Source: Streptomyces hygroscopicus subsp. hygroscopicus
Lineage (GTDB): Bacteria; Actinomycetota; Actinomycetes; Streptomycetales; Streptomycetaceae
Length of the DNA stretch: 34,484 bases
Reading direction: 5' to 3'
Assembly (NCBI RefSeq): GCF_001553455.1
Contig: NZ_BBOX01000137.1
Coordinates: 1-34,484 of the forward strand
In this document: positions 23,893 to 32,126 of the stretch, piece after piece
How positions within the stretch are numbered: the stretch's first letter is position 1
Layout of the letters: each line of letters opens with the position of its first letter
Program-made: the position numbers and the translations under genes
The notes under the pieces: model-generated
The model's input: only the letters and a program-made list of their open reading frames with translations
Databases searched by the model: none
Told to the model about the DNA's origin: nothing

Positions 23893-25635
23893 GTGACGAT
23901 CAGGATTCTGCCGGCCGTCGGCGACCCCGACGCGACCCGCTCCCTCGGCGGGCTGCTCGGCCAGCTGCCCGGTGTCGAACCGTCGGCACCCGTCGGTGAC
24001 TCGACCCTGCTGCTCGACACCCTCGCCTCGCTGGCCGCCGCCTCCCTGGAGGAACTGCCCGAGGTCGTCCTCGTCCACGAACGCATCGGACCGGCCCCCG
24101 CGCTGGAGCTGATCCGCGAGATCGCGCTGCGCTTCCCGGCGGTGGGCGTGGTGCTGGTGACCGCCGACGCGGGCCCCGCGCTGTACTCGGCCGCCATGGA
24201 CGCCGGCGCCCGCGGCGTCGTCGGGATACCGCTGTCGTACGACGAGCTGGCCGGCCGCGTCCAGGGCGCCGCCCAGTGGGCGACGGGCGTGCGGCGCCAC
24301 CTCGGGGGCGGCGGCGACCCGTTCGCCGCCGGACCCGGCGGCAAGCTGGTCGCGGTCGCGGGCGCCAAGGGCGGGGTCGGCACCACCGTGACCGCCGTCC
24401 AGCTCGCGCTCGCCGCACGGGCCGCCGGCCGCAAGGTCGCCCTCGTCGACATGGACCTCCAGTCCGGGGACATCGCCTCGTACCTCGATGTCCAGTTCCG
24501 GCGCTCGATCGCCGATCTGGCGCAGATCAGCGACATCTCGCCACGGGTGCTCCAGGACGCGGTGTTCACCCACCAGACCGGGCTGGGGCTGCTGCTCGCG
24601 CCGGGCGAGGGGGAGCGCGGCGAGGAGGTGACCGACCGGACCGCCCGGCAGGTCATCGGCGCGTTGCGGTCGCGCTTCGACCTCGTGGTCGTCGACTGCG
24701 GTACGCAGATGACCTCCGCGGGAGCCGCCGCCGTGGAGATCGCGGACACCGCGCTGCTGGTGACCACCCCGGACGTGGTCGCGGTGCGCGCCGCCAAGCG
24801 CATGGTCCGGCTCTGGGACCGGCTCCAGATCCGCAAGGCGGAGGAGACCGTGACCGTGGTCAACCGGCACACCCGCAGCGCGGAGATCCAGCCGCAGCTG
24901 GTCCAGCGGGCCACCGGGACCACCGTGGCGCGCACCGCGATCCCGGCAGGCTTCAAGGAGCTGCAACCCGCCGTCGACGCCGGCCGGATGCAGGACCTGG
25001 ACGCCAAGTCGGCCGTCAAACAGGCGCTGTGGGGGCTGGCCGGTGAGCTGGGCCTGGTGGACGCGGCGCCCCCGGGCGGCGGGCGCCGCGCTAGCCACCG
25101 GGGCGGCCACGCGGCCCAGGGCGGCGAGCGCACACTGCCGGGGTTGCGGCGGCGCCACGCCATAGAGGCGGGCGGCGGGGGGACGGCGGAGCGGAGCGGG
25201 GGCGACGGCACCGACGCGCGGGGCGAGACCGCCCCGTCGCCCCCCGCCGGCCGCTTCCTCCGCAAGCGGGGCGACCGCGGCCAGGTGACGGTCGAGTTCC
25301 TCGGCGTCCTGCCGCTGGCGCTCATCGTGCTCGTGGTCATCTGGCAGGCGGTGCTGGTCGGCTACACGTACTCGCTGGCGGGCAACTCGGCCGACAAGGG
25401 CGCCCGCGCGGGCGCCGCCGAGGGCGCGGGCGCCTGCCAGGAGGCGGCGCGCAAGGACATCCCCGGCTCCTGGACCGCCGACATCGACTGCGCGGGCGGC
25501 GACGGCTCGGTCTACAAGGCCACCGTGAGACTGCGCGTGCCGATCCTCTTCCCGGGCGCCGCCGACTTCCCGTGGACGGTCACGGGCGCGGCGGGCGCGG
25601 CGGACGAGACCGACCTGGCGCGCGGAGGGGAGTGA
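23893..25635 (+). CDS. CpaE-like ATPase fused to a TadE-type prepilin
   Basis: A 580-aa composite. Residues 1 to about 130 resemble the receiver-like N-terminal domain of CpaE. A MinD/ParA-type ATPase follows, with deviant Walker A (GAKGGVGTT, about 155-163), ALVDMDLQSGD and FDLVVVDCGTQ. After about residue 390 there is a Gly/Arg/Ala-rich linker. At residues 457-475 comes KRGDRGQVTVEFLGVLPLA, the prepilin-type processing site (G463/Q464, with Glu at +5) leading into a membrane helix, then a short extracytoplasmic Cys-containing tail. CpaE normally ends at the linker and TadE is normally separate. GAGGAGGT at 23879-23886 is an excellent ribosome binding site, and no stop or frame break separates the two halves. 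A second TadE gene follows after 4 bases. Confidence 0.85.
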   Translation: MTIRILPAVGDPDATRSLGGLLGQLPGVEPSAPVGDSTLLLDTLASLAAASLEELPEVVLVHERIGPAPALELIREIALRFPAVGVVLVTADAGPALYSAAMDAGARGVVGIPLSYDELAGRVQGAAQWATGVRRHLGGGGDPFAAGPGGKLVAVAGAKGGVGTTVTAVQLALAARAAGRKVALVDMDLQSGDIASYLDVQFRRSIADLAQISDISPRVLQDAVFTHQTGLGLLLAPGEGERGEEVTDRTARQVIGALRSRFDLVVVDCGTQMTSAGAAAVEIADTALLVTTPDVVAVRAAKRMVRLWDRLQIRKAEETVTVVNRHTRSAEIQPQLVQRATGTTVARTAIPAGFKELQPAVDAGRMQDLDAKSAVKQALWGLAGELGLVDAAPPGGGRRASHRGGHAAQGGERTLPGLRRRHAIEAGGGGTAERSGGDGTDARGETAPSPPAGRFLRKRGDRGQVTVEFLGVLPLALIVLVVIWQAVLVGYTYSLAGNSADKGARAGAAEGAGACQEAARKDIPGSWTADIDCAGGDGSVYKATVRLRVPILFPGAADFPWTVTGAAGAADETDLARGGE

Positions 25636-25639
25636 CACC

Positions 25640-26131
25640 ATGACCCGGCACCGGACACCCGTACCCACCGACTCCAGCGGCCCGGCCGGACGCGGCCGGG
25701 ATCGGGGCTCGGCGTCCATCGAGTTCCTCGGGTTCCTGCCGGTCCTCATCCTCGTCGCGCTGGCCGCCGTACAGCTCGGGATCGCCGCGTACGCCGCGCA
25801 GCAGGCCGGGACCGCCGCGCGGGCGGCGGCGCGGACGGCCTCGCTGGACGATCCGCGGATGAGCCCGCAGGCCGCCGGGAAGGCGGCGATGAGCGGATGG
25901 CTGGCCGACGGGGCGAGCATCGGCGGCGGGGGCTGCGGCGGCGGGGAGGCGCGGGCCACCGCGACCGTGGAGATCCCCTCCGTCATCCCCGGCTTCGACT
26001 TCGGCAGCGCCGAGCGGAGCGCCACGATGCCCTGCGCCGAGGGAGACGGCGCGGACGGCGGTACGGGCGGTACGAGCGGTATGCGCGGTACGGGCGATGC
26101 GGGGGCGGCAGCGATGGGAGGCGGCCGATGA
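25640..26131 (+). CDS. TadE-family minor pilin
   Basis: A 163-aa protein with a basic N-terminus, the processing-type site RDRGSASIEFLGFLPVLILV (cut predicted after G23, Glu28 at +5) and one membrane helix. It continues with an Ala-rich segment and a Gly-rich tail bearing three cysteines. GGAGGGGAG lies just upstream of the ATG. Its stop overlaps the CpaF start (ATGA). TadE proteins act as minor pilins or pilus-stability factors after peptidase cleavage; the peptidase gene is not in this window. Confidence 0.83.
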   Translation: MTRHRTPVPTDSSGPAGRGRDRGSASIEFLGFLPVLILVALAAVQLGIAAYAAQQAGTAARAAARTASLDDPRMSPQAAGKAAMSGWLADGASIGGGGCGGGEARATATVEIPSVIPGFDFGSAERSATMPCAEGDGADGGTGGTSGMRGTGDAGAAAMGGGR

Positions 26132-27606
26132 GCCTGCGGGCCCGTATCACCGCGCCGGAGGGGAACGGCGAGGGCGGCGGACGTCAGGACGGGCACCTCG
26201 TCTCCGTCTACCGCGCCAAGCTGCTCGAGGAGATCGACCTCGCCGAGATGTCCTCGCTCGCCGCCGCCGAGCGCCGCTCCCGGCTGGAGCGCGTGCTCGG
26301 CCACATCATCAGCCGCGAGGGCCCGGTGCTCTCGACCAGCGAGCGCTCCCAGCTGATCCGCCGGGTGGTGGACGAGGCGCTCGGCCTCGGGGTGCTCGAA
26401 CCCCTCCTCGAGGACGCGTCCATCACCGAGATCATGGTCAACGGACCGGACCAGATCTTCGTGGAGCGTTCGGGCCGGGTCGAGCTGGTCCCCGTCCGCT
26501 TCGCCTCCGAGGAGCAGCTGATGCAGACCATCGAGCGCATCGTCTCCACGGTCAACCGCCGGGTGGACGAGTCGAATCCGATGGTCGACGCCCGCCTGCC
26601 GTCCGGGGAGCGGGTCAACGTGATCATCCCGCCGCTCGCCCTCACCGGTGCCACGCTCACCATCCGCCGCTTCCCGCGCGCCTACACCCTCCACGAGCTG
26701 ATCGGCATGGGCACGCTGGACGAGCAGATGCTGATGCTGCTCGCGGCGCTGGTGCGGGCCAAGTTCAACGTCGTGGTCTCCGGCCCCACCGGCTCCGGCA
26801 AGACCACGCTGCTCAACGCCCTCTCCGGGCTGATCCCCGACGGGGAGCGCATCATCACCGTCGAGGACGCCGCCGAGCTGCAACTCCAGCAGACCCATGT
26901 CATCCGGCTGGAATCCCGGCCGCCCAACGTCGAGGGCAAGGGCCGGATCACCATCCGCGACCTGGTCCGCAACTCCCTCCGGATGCGCCCCGACCGCATC
27001 ATCGTCGGCGAGGTGCGCGGCGGTGAGACCCTCGACATGCTCCAGGCCATGTCCACCGGCCACGACGGATCGCTGGCCACCGTCCACGCCAACAGCGCCG
27101 AGGACGCGCTGATGCGGCTGCAGACGCTCGCCTCCATGTCGGACGTGGCGATCCCCTACGAGGCGCTGCGGGACCAGATCAACAGCGCCGTGGACTGCGT
27201 CGTCCAGCTCGTCCGGCACGCCGACGGCTCGCGGCGGATCAGCGAGATCGCGCTGCTCGACAGCCACGGCCACGAGGCGTACCGCATCGCCACCGTCTGC
27301 CGCTTCGACGCCCAGCCCATGGGCCCGGACCGGGTGGTGCACGGGCGGTTCTGCTACTTCCCGCTGCCCGAGCGGGTCGCGGAACGGCTGCGGATGGCGA
27401 ACGAATCGGTGCCGCCGGCCTTTGGCGTGGCCGCCTTCCCGGCGCAGCTGGCCACCCGCGCGGCCGGCCCCGACCCGTACGACCGGCCTCCGTTCGACCC
27501 GCCCCCGTACGACCGGCCTCCGTACGGCCAACCCCCGCACGACCGAACCCCGTTCGACGGACCCCCGCATGACCGACCCCCGTTCGACCCCAGGGACCGG
27601 AGGTAG
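26128..27606 (+). CDS. cpaF: CpaF/TadA pilus assembly ATPase
   Basis: Hexameric secretion ATPase that drives Flp pilus extrusion, 492 aa. It has the CpaF N-terminal domain (ITEIMVNGPDQIFVERSG), a Walker A loop GPTGSGKTT at residues 219-227, the Asp-box segment ITVEDAAELQLQQTHVIRLE, Walker B RIIVGEVRGGE and the His-box TGHDGSLATVHANSAEDAL. The last 45 residues are an unusual repeat of YDRPPFDPP and PPHDRxPF units, rich in Pro, Asp, Arg and aromatic residues. This tail is not needed by the usual family length, about 440 aa. The ATG overlaps the TadE stop. Confidence 0.95.
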   Translation: MSLRARITAPEGNGEGGGRQDGHLVSVYRAKLLEEIDLAEMSSLAAAERRSRLERVLGHIISREGPVLSTSERSQLIRRVVDEALGLGVLEPLLEDASITEIMVNGPDQIFVERSGRVELVPVRFASEEQLMQTIERIVSTVNRRVDESNPMVDARLPSGERVNVIIPPLALTGATLTIRRFPRAYTLHELIGMGTLDEQMLMLLAALVRAKFNVVVSGPTGSGKTTLLNALSGLIPDGERIITVEDAAELQLQQTHVIRLESRPPNVEGKGRITIRDLVRNSLRMRPDRIIVGEVRGGETLDMLQAMSTGHDGSLATVHANSAEDALMRLQTLASMSDVAIPYEALRDQINSAVDCVVQLVRHADGSRRISEIALLDSHGHEAYRIATVCRFDAQPMGPDRVVHGRFCYFPLPERVAERLRMANESVPPAFGVAAFPAQLATRAAGPDPYDRPPFDPPPYDRPPYGQPPHDRTPFDGPPHDRPPFDPRDRR

Positions 27607-27614
27607 CAGGGCCC

Positions 27615-28553
27615 ATGGACCATCTCGCGACGGCCGCCCTCGGCGCGACGCTGCTGTGCGGCGCGCTGGGCGTCGTGGGCGTGCACTCCTACGTCCGCGG
27701 CAAGGAGCAGCGGCGTGCGCTGATCGACCGGCTGTCGGAGACCGGTCCGCCGCCCGGCACCGCCCGGACGCGCCGCTTCGCCGGGATCGACCGGCGGCTG
27801 CGCGCCACCTCCGCCGGCCGGAAGCTGGAGCTGCGGCTGGCGGCGACGGGCCTGGAGATCACTCCGGGGGAGTTCTTCGTCTACACGACGGGGGCGGCGG
27901 TCGGGCTGTGGCTGGTCGCGGCGTCCTTCCTGGCGGCGTTCTTCGGTCCGATAGCGGCGGTGATCGCCGTCTGGGGGGCCTTCGCCTTCCTCAGCTGGCA
28001 GCGGCAGAAGCGGATAGAGCGGTTCATCAACCAACTGCCCGAGCTGTCGCGGATCCTGGCCAACGCCACCCAGGCCGGACTGGCGCTGCGCACCGCGCTG
28101 GGCATGGCGGCGGACGAGATGGAGGCGCCGGCGGGTGAGGAGCTGGCCAAGGTCGCGGCCAAGCTGGCCGTCGGCCACTCGATCGACGACGCGCTGGAGG
28201 AGCTGGCGGAGCGGCTGCCCTCCCGGGAGCTGGTGGTGCTGGTCACCACGCTGGTGCTGTCCAACCGCGCGGGCGGGACCGTGGTCAGCTCGCTGCGCAA
28301 CCTCACCCAGACGCTGGAGGAGCGCAAGGAGACCCGGCGGGAGGTGCGCACCCAGCTCTCCCAGGTGACCGTCACCGCGTATGTCGTACCGCTCCTGGGA
28401 ATCGGGACGCTGCTGCTGATGAACCGGATCTCGGCGGGCTCACTGGACCGGATGACCTCGTCCTTCTGGGGGCAGGCCGCAGTGGTGGTGGCCTTCTGCC
28501 TGTACGGGATCGGCTTCTTCCTCATCCGCCGCATGTCCAAGATCGACGTCTGA
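27615..28553 (+). CDS. tadB: TadB-like type II secretion F domain membrane protein
   Basis: Inner-membrane platform protein of the Tad motor, 312 aa. A hydrophobic N-terminal helix is followed by a basic region, two adjacent helices (LWLVAASFLAAFFGPIAAVI), the T2SSF signature FINQLPELSRILANATQAGL to SRELVVLVTTLVLSNRAGG, and two helices at the end (TAYVVPLLGIGTLLLM and AAVVVAFCLYGIGFFLI). GGAGGTAG lies upstream of the ATG. It follows CpaF by 8 bases. Confidence 0.92.
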   Translation: MDHLATAALGATLLCGALGVVGVHSYVRGKEQRRALIDRLSETGPPPGTARTRRFAGIDRRLRATSAGRKLELRLAATGLEITPGEFFVYTTGAAVGLWLVAASFLAAFFGPIAAVIAVWGAFAFLSWQRQKRIERFINQLPELSRILANATQAGLALRTALGMAADEMEAPAGEELAKVAAKLAVGHSIDDALEELAERLPSRELVVLVTTLVLSNRAGGTVVSSLRNLTQTLEERKETRREVRTQLSQVTVTAYVVPLLGIGTLLLMNRISAGSLDRMTSSFWGQAAVVVAFCLYGIGFFLIRRMSKIDV

Positions 28554-28558
28554 GTCAG

Positions 28559-28698
28559 AGCGCACCAGAGCGCACCACAGCCACCACAGCGCACCACAGC
28601 TCACCACCAGCGAACGAAAGCGCACCGGAGCGAATTCAAGCGCACCGGAGCGCACCACGGCGGACCGCGGCCGACCACGGCGAAGCGGAGCGAAGGGG
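28559..28698. repeat. 10-bp tandem array between tadB and tadC
   Basis: About fourteen consecutive units of near 10 bp, consensus AGCGCACCAC, run from 28559 to 28698. Two units are 9 and 11 bp and later units diverge (AGCGAATTCA, GGCGGACCGC). The array fills almost the whole gap in an otherwise tightly packed operon. There are no spacers, so it is not CRISPR. Confidence 0.85.
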
Positions 28699-28708
28699 AT
28701 ACAGGGAC

Positions 28709-29596
28709 ATGGCACTGCTGCTGGCGCTGGCGGCCGGCCTCGCGGTGGCGGGCATCGCCTACGGCATCGCGCTGTACCGCAGCGAGGCCAAGCTGCCCAG
28801 CGATCTCGCGGTGGCCCTGGAGGTCGGCTCCAGCCGGACGACCGCGGTCGGCTCGGCCATCGACCGGCTGGGCATGCGCTACGCCCCCTTCGTGCTGCGG
28901 CTGATGGGCGAGAAGCGGGTGGCCAGGGTCCGCCGCCGGATCGACCTGGCGGGCAATCCGGGCGGTCTGACGGTGGACCGCTACGCGGCCCGGCGGGCGG
29001 TCTACGGGGCGCTGGGCTTCGGCGGGGCGCTGGTGATGCTGCTCAAGGGCCAGCTGCTGCTGGCGCTGCTGCTGGTGGCGTTCGGCCTGTTCTGGATCGA
29101 GGTGGGCATCTGGGCGGCGGTGCGGGAGCGCAAGGACGCGATCGAGCGGACCCTGCCGGACTTCCTGGACGTCCTGGCGGTCGTGGTGAGCGCCGGATTG
29201 AGCTTCCGTCAGGCCCTGGACCGGGTGTCGGAGAAGTACGAGGGTCCCTGGGCGGATGAACTTCGCATCACGCTTCGGCAAATGGACATGGGTGTCAGCC
29301 GCCGCCAGGCGTTCGAGGAACTACGGAAACGCAATGACTCGGAACAGGTCGCGCAGTTCGTCACCGCCCTTCAGCAGGGCGAGGAACTGGGCGCTCCGAT
29401 TGTCGAAACGCTGATCGCCATTGCGAACGACATGCGCCGTACGGACGCGCAGAACGCCCGGCGGCGCGCGGCGCGGGCGGTGCCGAAGGCGACCATGGTC
29501 ATCACGACCTTCATGGTGCCCGGGACGATGGTGCTGCTCGTCGCGGGGTTCTTCATCGGGTCCGGGACCGACTTCGGCTCGGTGACCGGGGACTGA
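28709..29596 (+). CDS. tadC: TadC-like type II secretion F domain membrane protein
   Basis: Second platform protein of the Tad motor, 295 aa. It has an N-terminal hydrophobic helix (LLLALAAGLAVAGIAYGIAL), a central pair of helices near residues 95-135, the T2SSF core TLPDFLDVLAVVVSAGLSFR and LRQMDMGVSRRQAFEELRKR, and a C-terminal helix (ITTFMVPGTMVLLVAGFFIG). Together with the TadB-like protein it forms the membrane platform under the CpaF ATPase. It is separated from tadB by the repeat array. Confidence 0.92.
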   Translation: MALLLALAAGLAVAGIAYGIALYRSEAKLPSDLAVALEVGSSRTTAVGSAIDRLGMRYAPFVLRLMGEKRVARVRRRIDLAGNPGGLTVDRYAARRAVYGALGFGGALVMLLKGQLLLALLLVAFGLFWIEVGIWAAVRERKDAIERTLPDFLDVLAVVVSAGLSFRQALDRVSEKYEGPWADELRITLRQMDMGVSRRQAFEELRKRNDSEQVAQFVTALQQGEELGAPIVETLIAIANDMRRTDAQNARRRAARAVPKATMVITTFMVPGTMVLLVAGFFIGSGTDFGSVTGD

Positions 29597-29871
29597 CGGT
29601 CTCTTTTGGGTGAAGCTGCTTCGCGTTTGCAATCGAATGTGGGACAGTCGTCGACGCAGAACTCCGCGCTGCCGGGAGGGGGTGAGACGGATGCGCGGTC
29701 GCCGCCGGCCCGTACGTCCACGGTTCGAACGTGGTGAACGGGGAAGGCAATGCTGTCTGAGGCACTGTTCCGACACGGCTGTTTCGGCGTACTTTGCTCG
29801 TGTCGCGGGCGACGCCACGGGGGTTGAGTCGCCGGACCACGAAGGCACGGCAGCCCATGGAGGGGAACACA
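29597..29871 (+). other. Non-coding leader before the pilin gene
   Basis: No gene was found in this 275-base stretch. It contains an 8-bp palindrome, GTTCGAAC, near 29724. It probably carries a promoter that lets the abundant pilin be made at a higher level than the upstream motor genes, but no -10/-35 pair stood out. Confidence 0.4.
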
Positions 29872-30036
29872 ATGGGGAAGCGCGTCACGCGGAACGATCG
29901 GGGACAGACCTCGATCGAATACCTGGGCATCATCGCCGTAGTGGTGGCCATCGTGCTCGTCCTGTCGACCACGGACTTCGGCAGCATGATCGCAAACGCC
30001 ATCTCCGACAAGATCTCCCAGGTCGTCGGCATCTGA
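29872..30036 (+). CDS. flp: Flp-type major pilin
   Basis: A 54-aa prepilin. The leader MGKRVTRNDRG ends at a processing site G11/Q12 with QTSIEYLGIIAV, the Glu at +5 and Tyr at +6 being diagnostic of Flp pilins. A single hydrophobic helix (LGIIAVVVAIVLVLS) and a short hydrophilic end (ISDKISQVVGI) follow, giving a mature protein of 43 aa. GGAGGGG at 29859-29865 precedes the ATG at 29872; earlier in-frame starts would lengthen the leader. It is translated just before the TadG-like gene, 8 bases on. Confidence 0.93.
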   Translation: MGKRVTRNDRGQTSIEYLGIIAVVVAIVLVLSTTDFGSMIANAISDKISQVVGI

Positions 30037-30044
30037 TCGGTCCC

Positions 30045-30764
30045 GTGACAGCGCGCCGAGATCTCAGGAGCGACGCGGGGCAGGCTTTCCCGATCTACAT
30101 CACGGCGGTGGCGGGCCTGCTCTTCCTCGCGCTCGCCCTCTTCGCCGTCGGCCAGGCCGGAGCCACCCGCAACGGCGGGCAGACCGCCGCCGACGCGGCG
30201 GCCCTCGCGGCCGCCCAGGACTACCGCGACCAGCTGCGGAAGGGGTTCCTGGAGGCGATCGGGAACGGCAGCGCGTGGGACGACCTGCTGGACGGACGGG
30301 GGCTGGGCGGGACCGCCGCCTGTGACGAGGCGCGGTGGTTCGCCGACCAGAACGGCGCGGACGTGACCGACTGCCGGGGGCCCGACTTCCTGCCGACGTC
30401 CTTCACCGTCACCGTCCGGACGCAGAAGCCCGTGGGCAAGACCGTCATCCCCGGCACCGAGAGCAAGCACGCGGAGGCGACGGCCAAGGCGGTCGTCACC
30501 CCGCGCTGCACGGCCGAACCGCCCGCCCCGCCGACCAAGCTGCCCGACGACGGCGGCAAGGGCGATGGCGGCGGCAAGGGCGGCGATGGCGGCAAGGACG
30601 ACGGCAAGGGCGGCAAGGGCGGCGACGGCGGTAAGGACGACGGCAAGGACGACAAGCCGCCCATCGATCTGCTCTGCGACGGAGCCGACCTGACCATCGA
30701 CCCGACACGGCTCGACCTCTTCCCGGACGCCAAAGACCTCTTCTCCGTGCACCTTGCCGGCTGA
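30045..30764 (+). CDS. TadG-like protein with Gly/Lys/Asp-rich linker
   Basis: A 239-aa membrane-anchored protein. The N-terminal segment DAGQAFPIYITAVAGLLFLA and its helix align with TadE/TadG proteins, but the residue at +5 after the Gly is not Glu, so processing is doubtful. An extracytoplasmic region with the TAADAAALAAAQ segment follows. A low-complexity linker of about 35 residues (repeats of GGKGDGG and GGKDDGK) precedes a final domain (PIDLLCDGADLTIDPTRLDL). It starts at GTG 30045 directly after flp. The linker is strongly charged and flexible, so the last domain may project into the cell wall. Confidence 0.82.
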   Translation: MTARRDLRSDAGQAFPIYITAVAGLLFLALALFAVGQAGATRNGGQTAADAAALAAAQDYRDQLRKGFLEAIGNGSAWDDLLDGRGLGGTAACDEARWFADQNGADVTDCRGPDFLPTSFTVTVRTQKPVGKTVIPGTESKHAEATAKAVVTPRCTAEPPAPPTKLPDDGGKGDGGGKGGDGGKDDGKGGKGGDGGKDDGKDDKPPIDLLCDGADLTIDPTRLDLFPDAKDLFSVHLAG

Positions 30765-30795
30765 CGAGCGAACGAAGAGCAAAGGACAGCGACCG

Positions 30796-31371
30796 ATGAG
30801 CATTCGGCACACGACGAAGGCCCGGAGGGGGGCCGCCGCGACGGCGCTCGCCGCGGCCTTGGCCCTCGCCATGGCCGGGTGCGGCAGCGACGGCGACGAC
30901 AAGCCCGACGACGGCGCGGGCCGGGCGTCGACCGCGGCCAAGGACGACGGGAAGCAGGAGCCCGCGGTGGACTCCTCCAAGACCATCGGCCAGATGAAGG
31001 GGCCCGGCGGGATCGTCGTCACCCTGCACTCCGCGGTGCGCGACGACGGCGGGTTCGTCACCGTGACCGGCACCGTCACCAACCGCGGCAGCCAGCTGTT
31101 CAACGCGATCGACTGGCGCTCGAAGGAGACCGAGGTGAAGTCCCAGTCGTCCGTCTCGGGCGCGTCCCTGATCGACGAGAAGGGCAAGAAGCGCTATCTC
31201 GTCCTCCGGGACACCGACGGCCAGTGCCTGTGCACCACCGGGCTCTCCGGGATCAAGCCCAATGAGAGCCGTCCGCTGTTCGCGCAGTTCCCGGCCCCGC
31301 CGAAGAGCGTCACGGAGGTCGACTTCCAGATCCCGACCATGCCGTCCGTCGGCATCACACTCTCCGGGTGA
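30796..31371 (+). CDS. Predicted lipoprotein of the Tad locus
   Basis: A 191-aa secreted protein. A basic start and a hydrophobic stretch (ATALAAALALAMAG) lead to a cysteine at residue 29 (LAMAGC), a probable but atypical lipobox, followed by a charged Asp/Lys linker. The folded part begins near residue 60 (SKTIGQMKGPGGIVVTLHSA), contains VTVTGTVTNRGSQLFNAIDW and has a CLC motif, resembling a beta-sandwich domain. AAAGGA at 30781-30786 supports the ATG at 30796. It sits between the TadG-like and OmpA-like genes and may anchor the pilus. Function is unknown. Confidence 0.8.
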   Translation: MSIRHTTKARRGAAATALAAALALAMAGCGSDGDDKPDDGAGRASTAAKDDGKQEPAVDSSKTIGQMKGPGGIVVTLHSAVRDDGGFVTVTGTVTNRGSQLFNAIDWRSKETEVKSQSSVSGASLIDEKGKKRYLVLRDTDGQCLCTTGLSGIKPNESRPLFAQFPAPPKSVTEVDFQIPTMPSVGITLSG

Positions 31372-31378
31372 GGCGGCC

Positions 31379-32023
31379 ATGACACCGACTGCTCCGGGGC
31401 ATCCGACTGTCCGCCCCGCGCGCCGCGGCCCCCTCCTCGCCGTGCTGGCCGCCACCGCGCTCGTCATCGCGCTGGCCGCCCCGGCGCCGCCCGCCCACGC
31501 GGACAGCGGCCCCGGCGCGCCCGCCGACACCACCCCGCCCCTGAAGATCGACACCGAGGACGCCGATCTGCGGATGCCCGGGAGCGCCGAGCTCGCGCCC
31601 GGCCGGGTCCTGGACATCAAGTCCGTGGTCGAGACGGACGACGGCGACGAGCGGCGGGAGGACACCAACGCCAAGGTGAAGTTCGCCCTCCAGGCCGAGG
31701 TGCTCTTCGGCAAGGACAGCGCGAAGCTCGGCGGCGAGGCCAGGGCCCGGATCAAGGAGATCGCCGCCGAGGCCGAGCAGCAGAACGCGAGGAACGTCCG
31801 CGTCTTCGGCTTCACCGACAACCTGGGCTCGGCATCCCACGGGATCGTGCTGTCGAAGGAGCGGGCCAACGCGGTGCAGCAGGCGCTCGCCGAGGACCTC
31901 GACCCCTCGGTCCAGTACGAGATCCGGGGCTACGGCGAGCAGTACCCGATCGCGGACAACACCAGCGAGGAGGGCCGCAAGCGCAACCGCCGGGTGGAGG
32001 TCAGCTTCCCCAGGACCGGCTGA
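31379..32023 (+). CDS. Secreted OmpA-like peptidoglycan-binding protein
   Basis: A 214-aa exported protein. After a signal peptide (LLAVLAATALVIALAAPAPP) and a charged region, the OmpA C-terminal domain covers about residues 100-214. It has VLFGKDSAKLGGEARARIKE, then RVFGFTDNLGSASHG, LSKERANAVQQALAEDLD and the final GYGEQYPIADN...NRRVEV. The Asp and Arg residues that bind the peptidoglycan peptide are present in TDN and RKRNRR. It starts 7 bases after the lipoprotein stop and is the last gene of the Tad operon. It may fix the pilus to the cell wall. Confidence 0.88.
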   Translation: MTPTAPGHPTVRPARRGPLLAVLAATALVIALAAPAPPAHADSGPGAPADTTPPLKIDTEDADLRMPGSAELAPGRVLDIKSVVETDDGDERREDTNAKVKFALQAEVLFGKDSAKLGGEARARIKEIAAEAEQQNARNVRVFGFTDNLGSASHGIVLSKERANAVQQALAEDLDPSVQYEIRGYGEQYPIADNTSEEGRKRNRRVEVSFPRTG

Positions 32024-32126
32024 GCGGCCCCCTGAACCGGCTGAGCAACCCCGGGACCGGCGAACCGCCGCGGCGGGCGATGCCGCATGATGGGGATGTC
32101 CCCCGCACCCGCCATCGGAGTTCGTT

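Noticed and set aside
23728..27570. Minus-strand open frame of about 1280 codons through the Tad genes
   Set aside because: Antisense shadow of real plus-strand genes with confirmed motifs; its composition is typical of mirrored codon bias.
28559..28698. CRISPR-like array
   Set aside because: Units are 10 bp, contiguous, and have no unique spacers.
29610..30044. Extension of the TadG-like frame upstream through the pilin gene
   Set aside because: The pilin gene is in another frame with a perfect Flp motif and its own ribosome binding site; the extension has no recognisable content.
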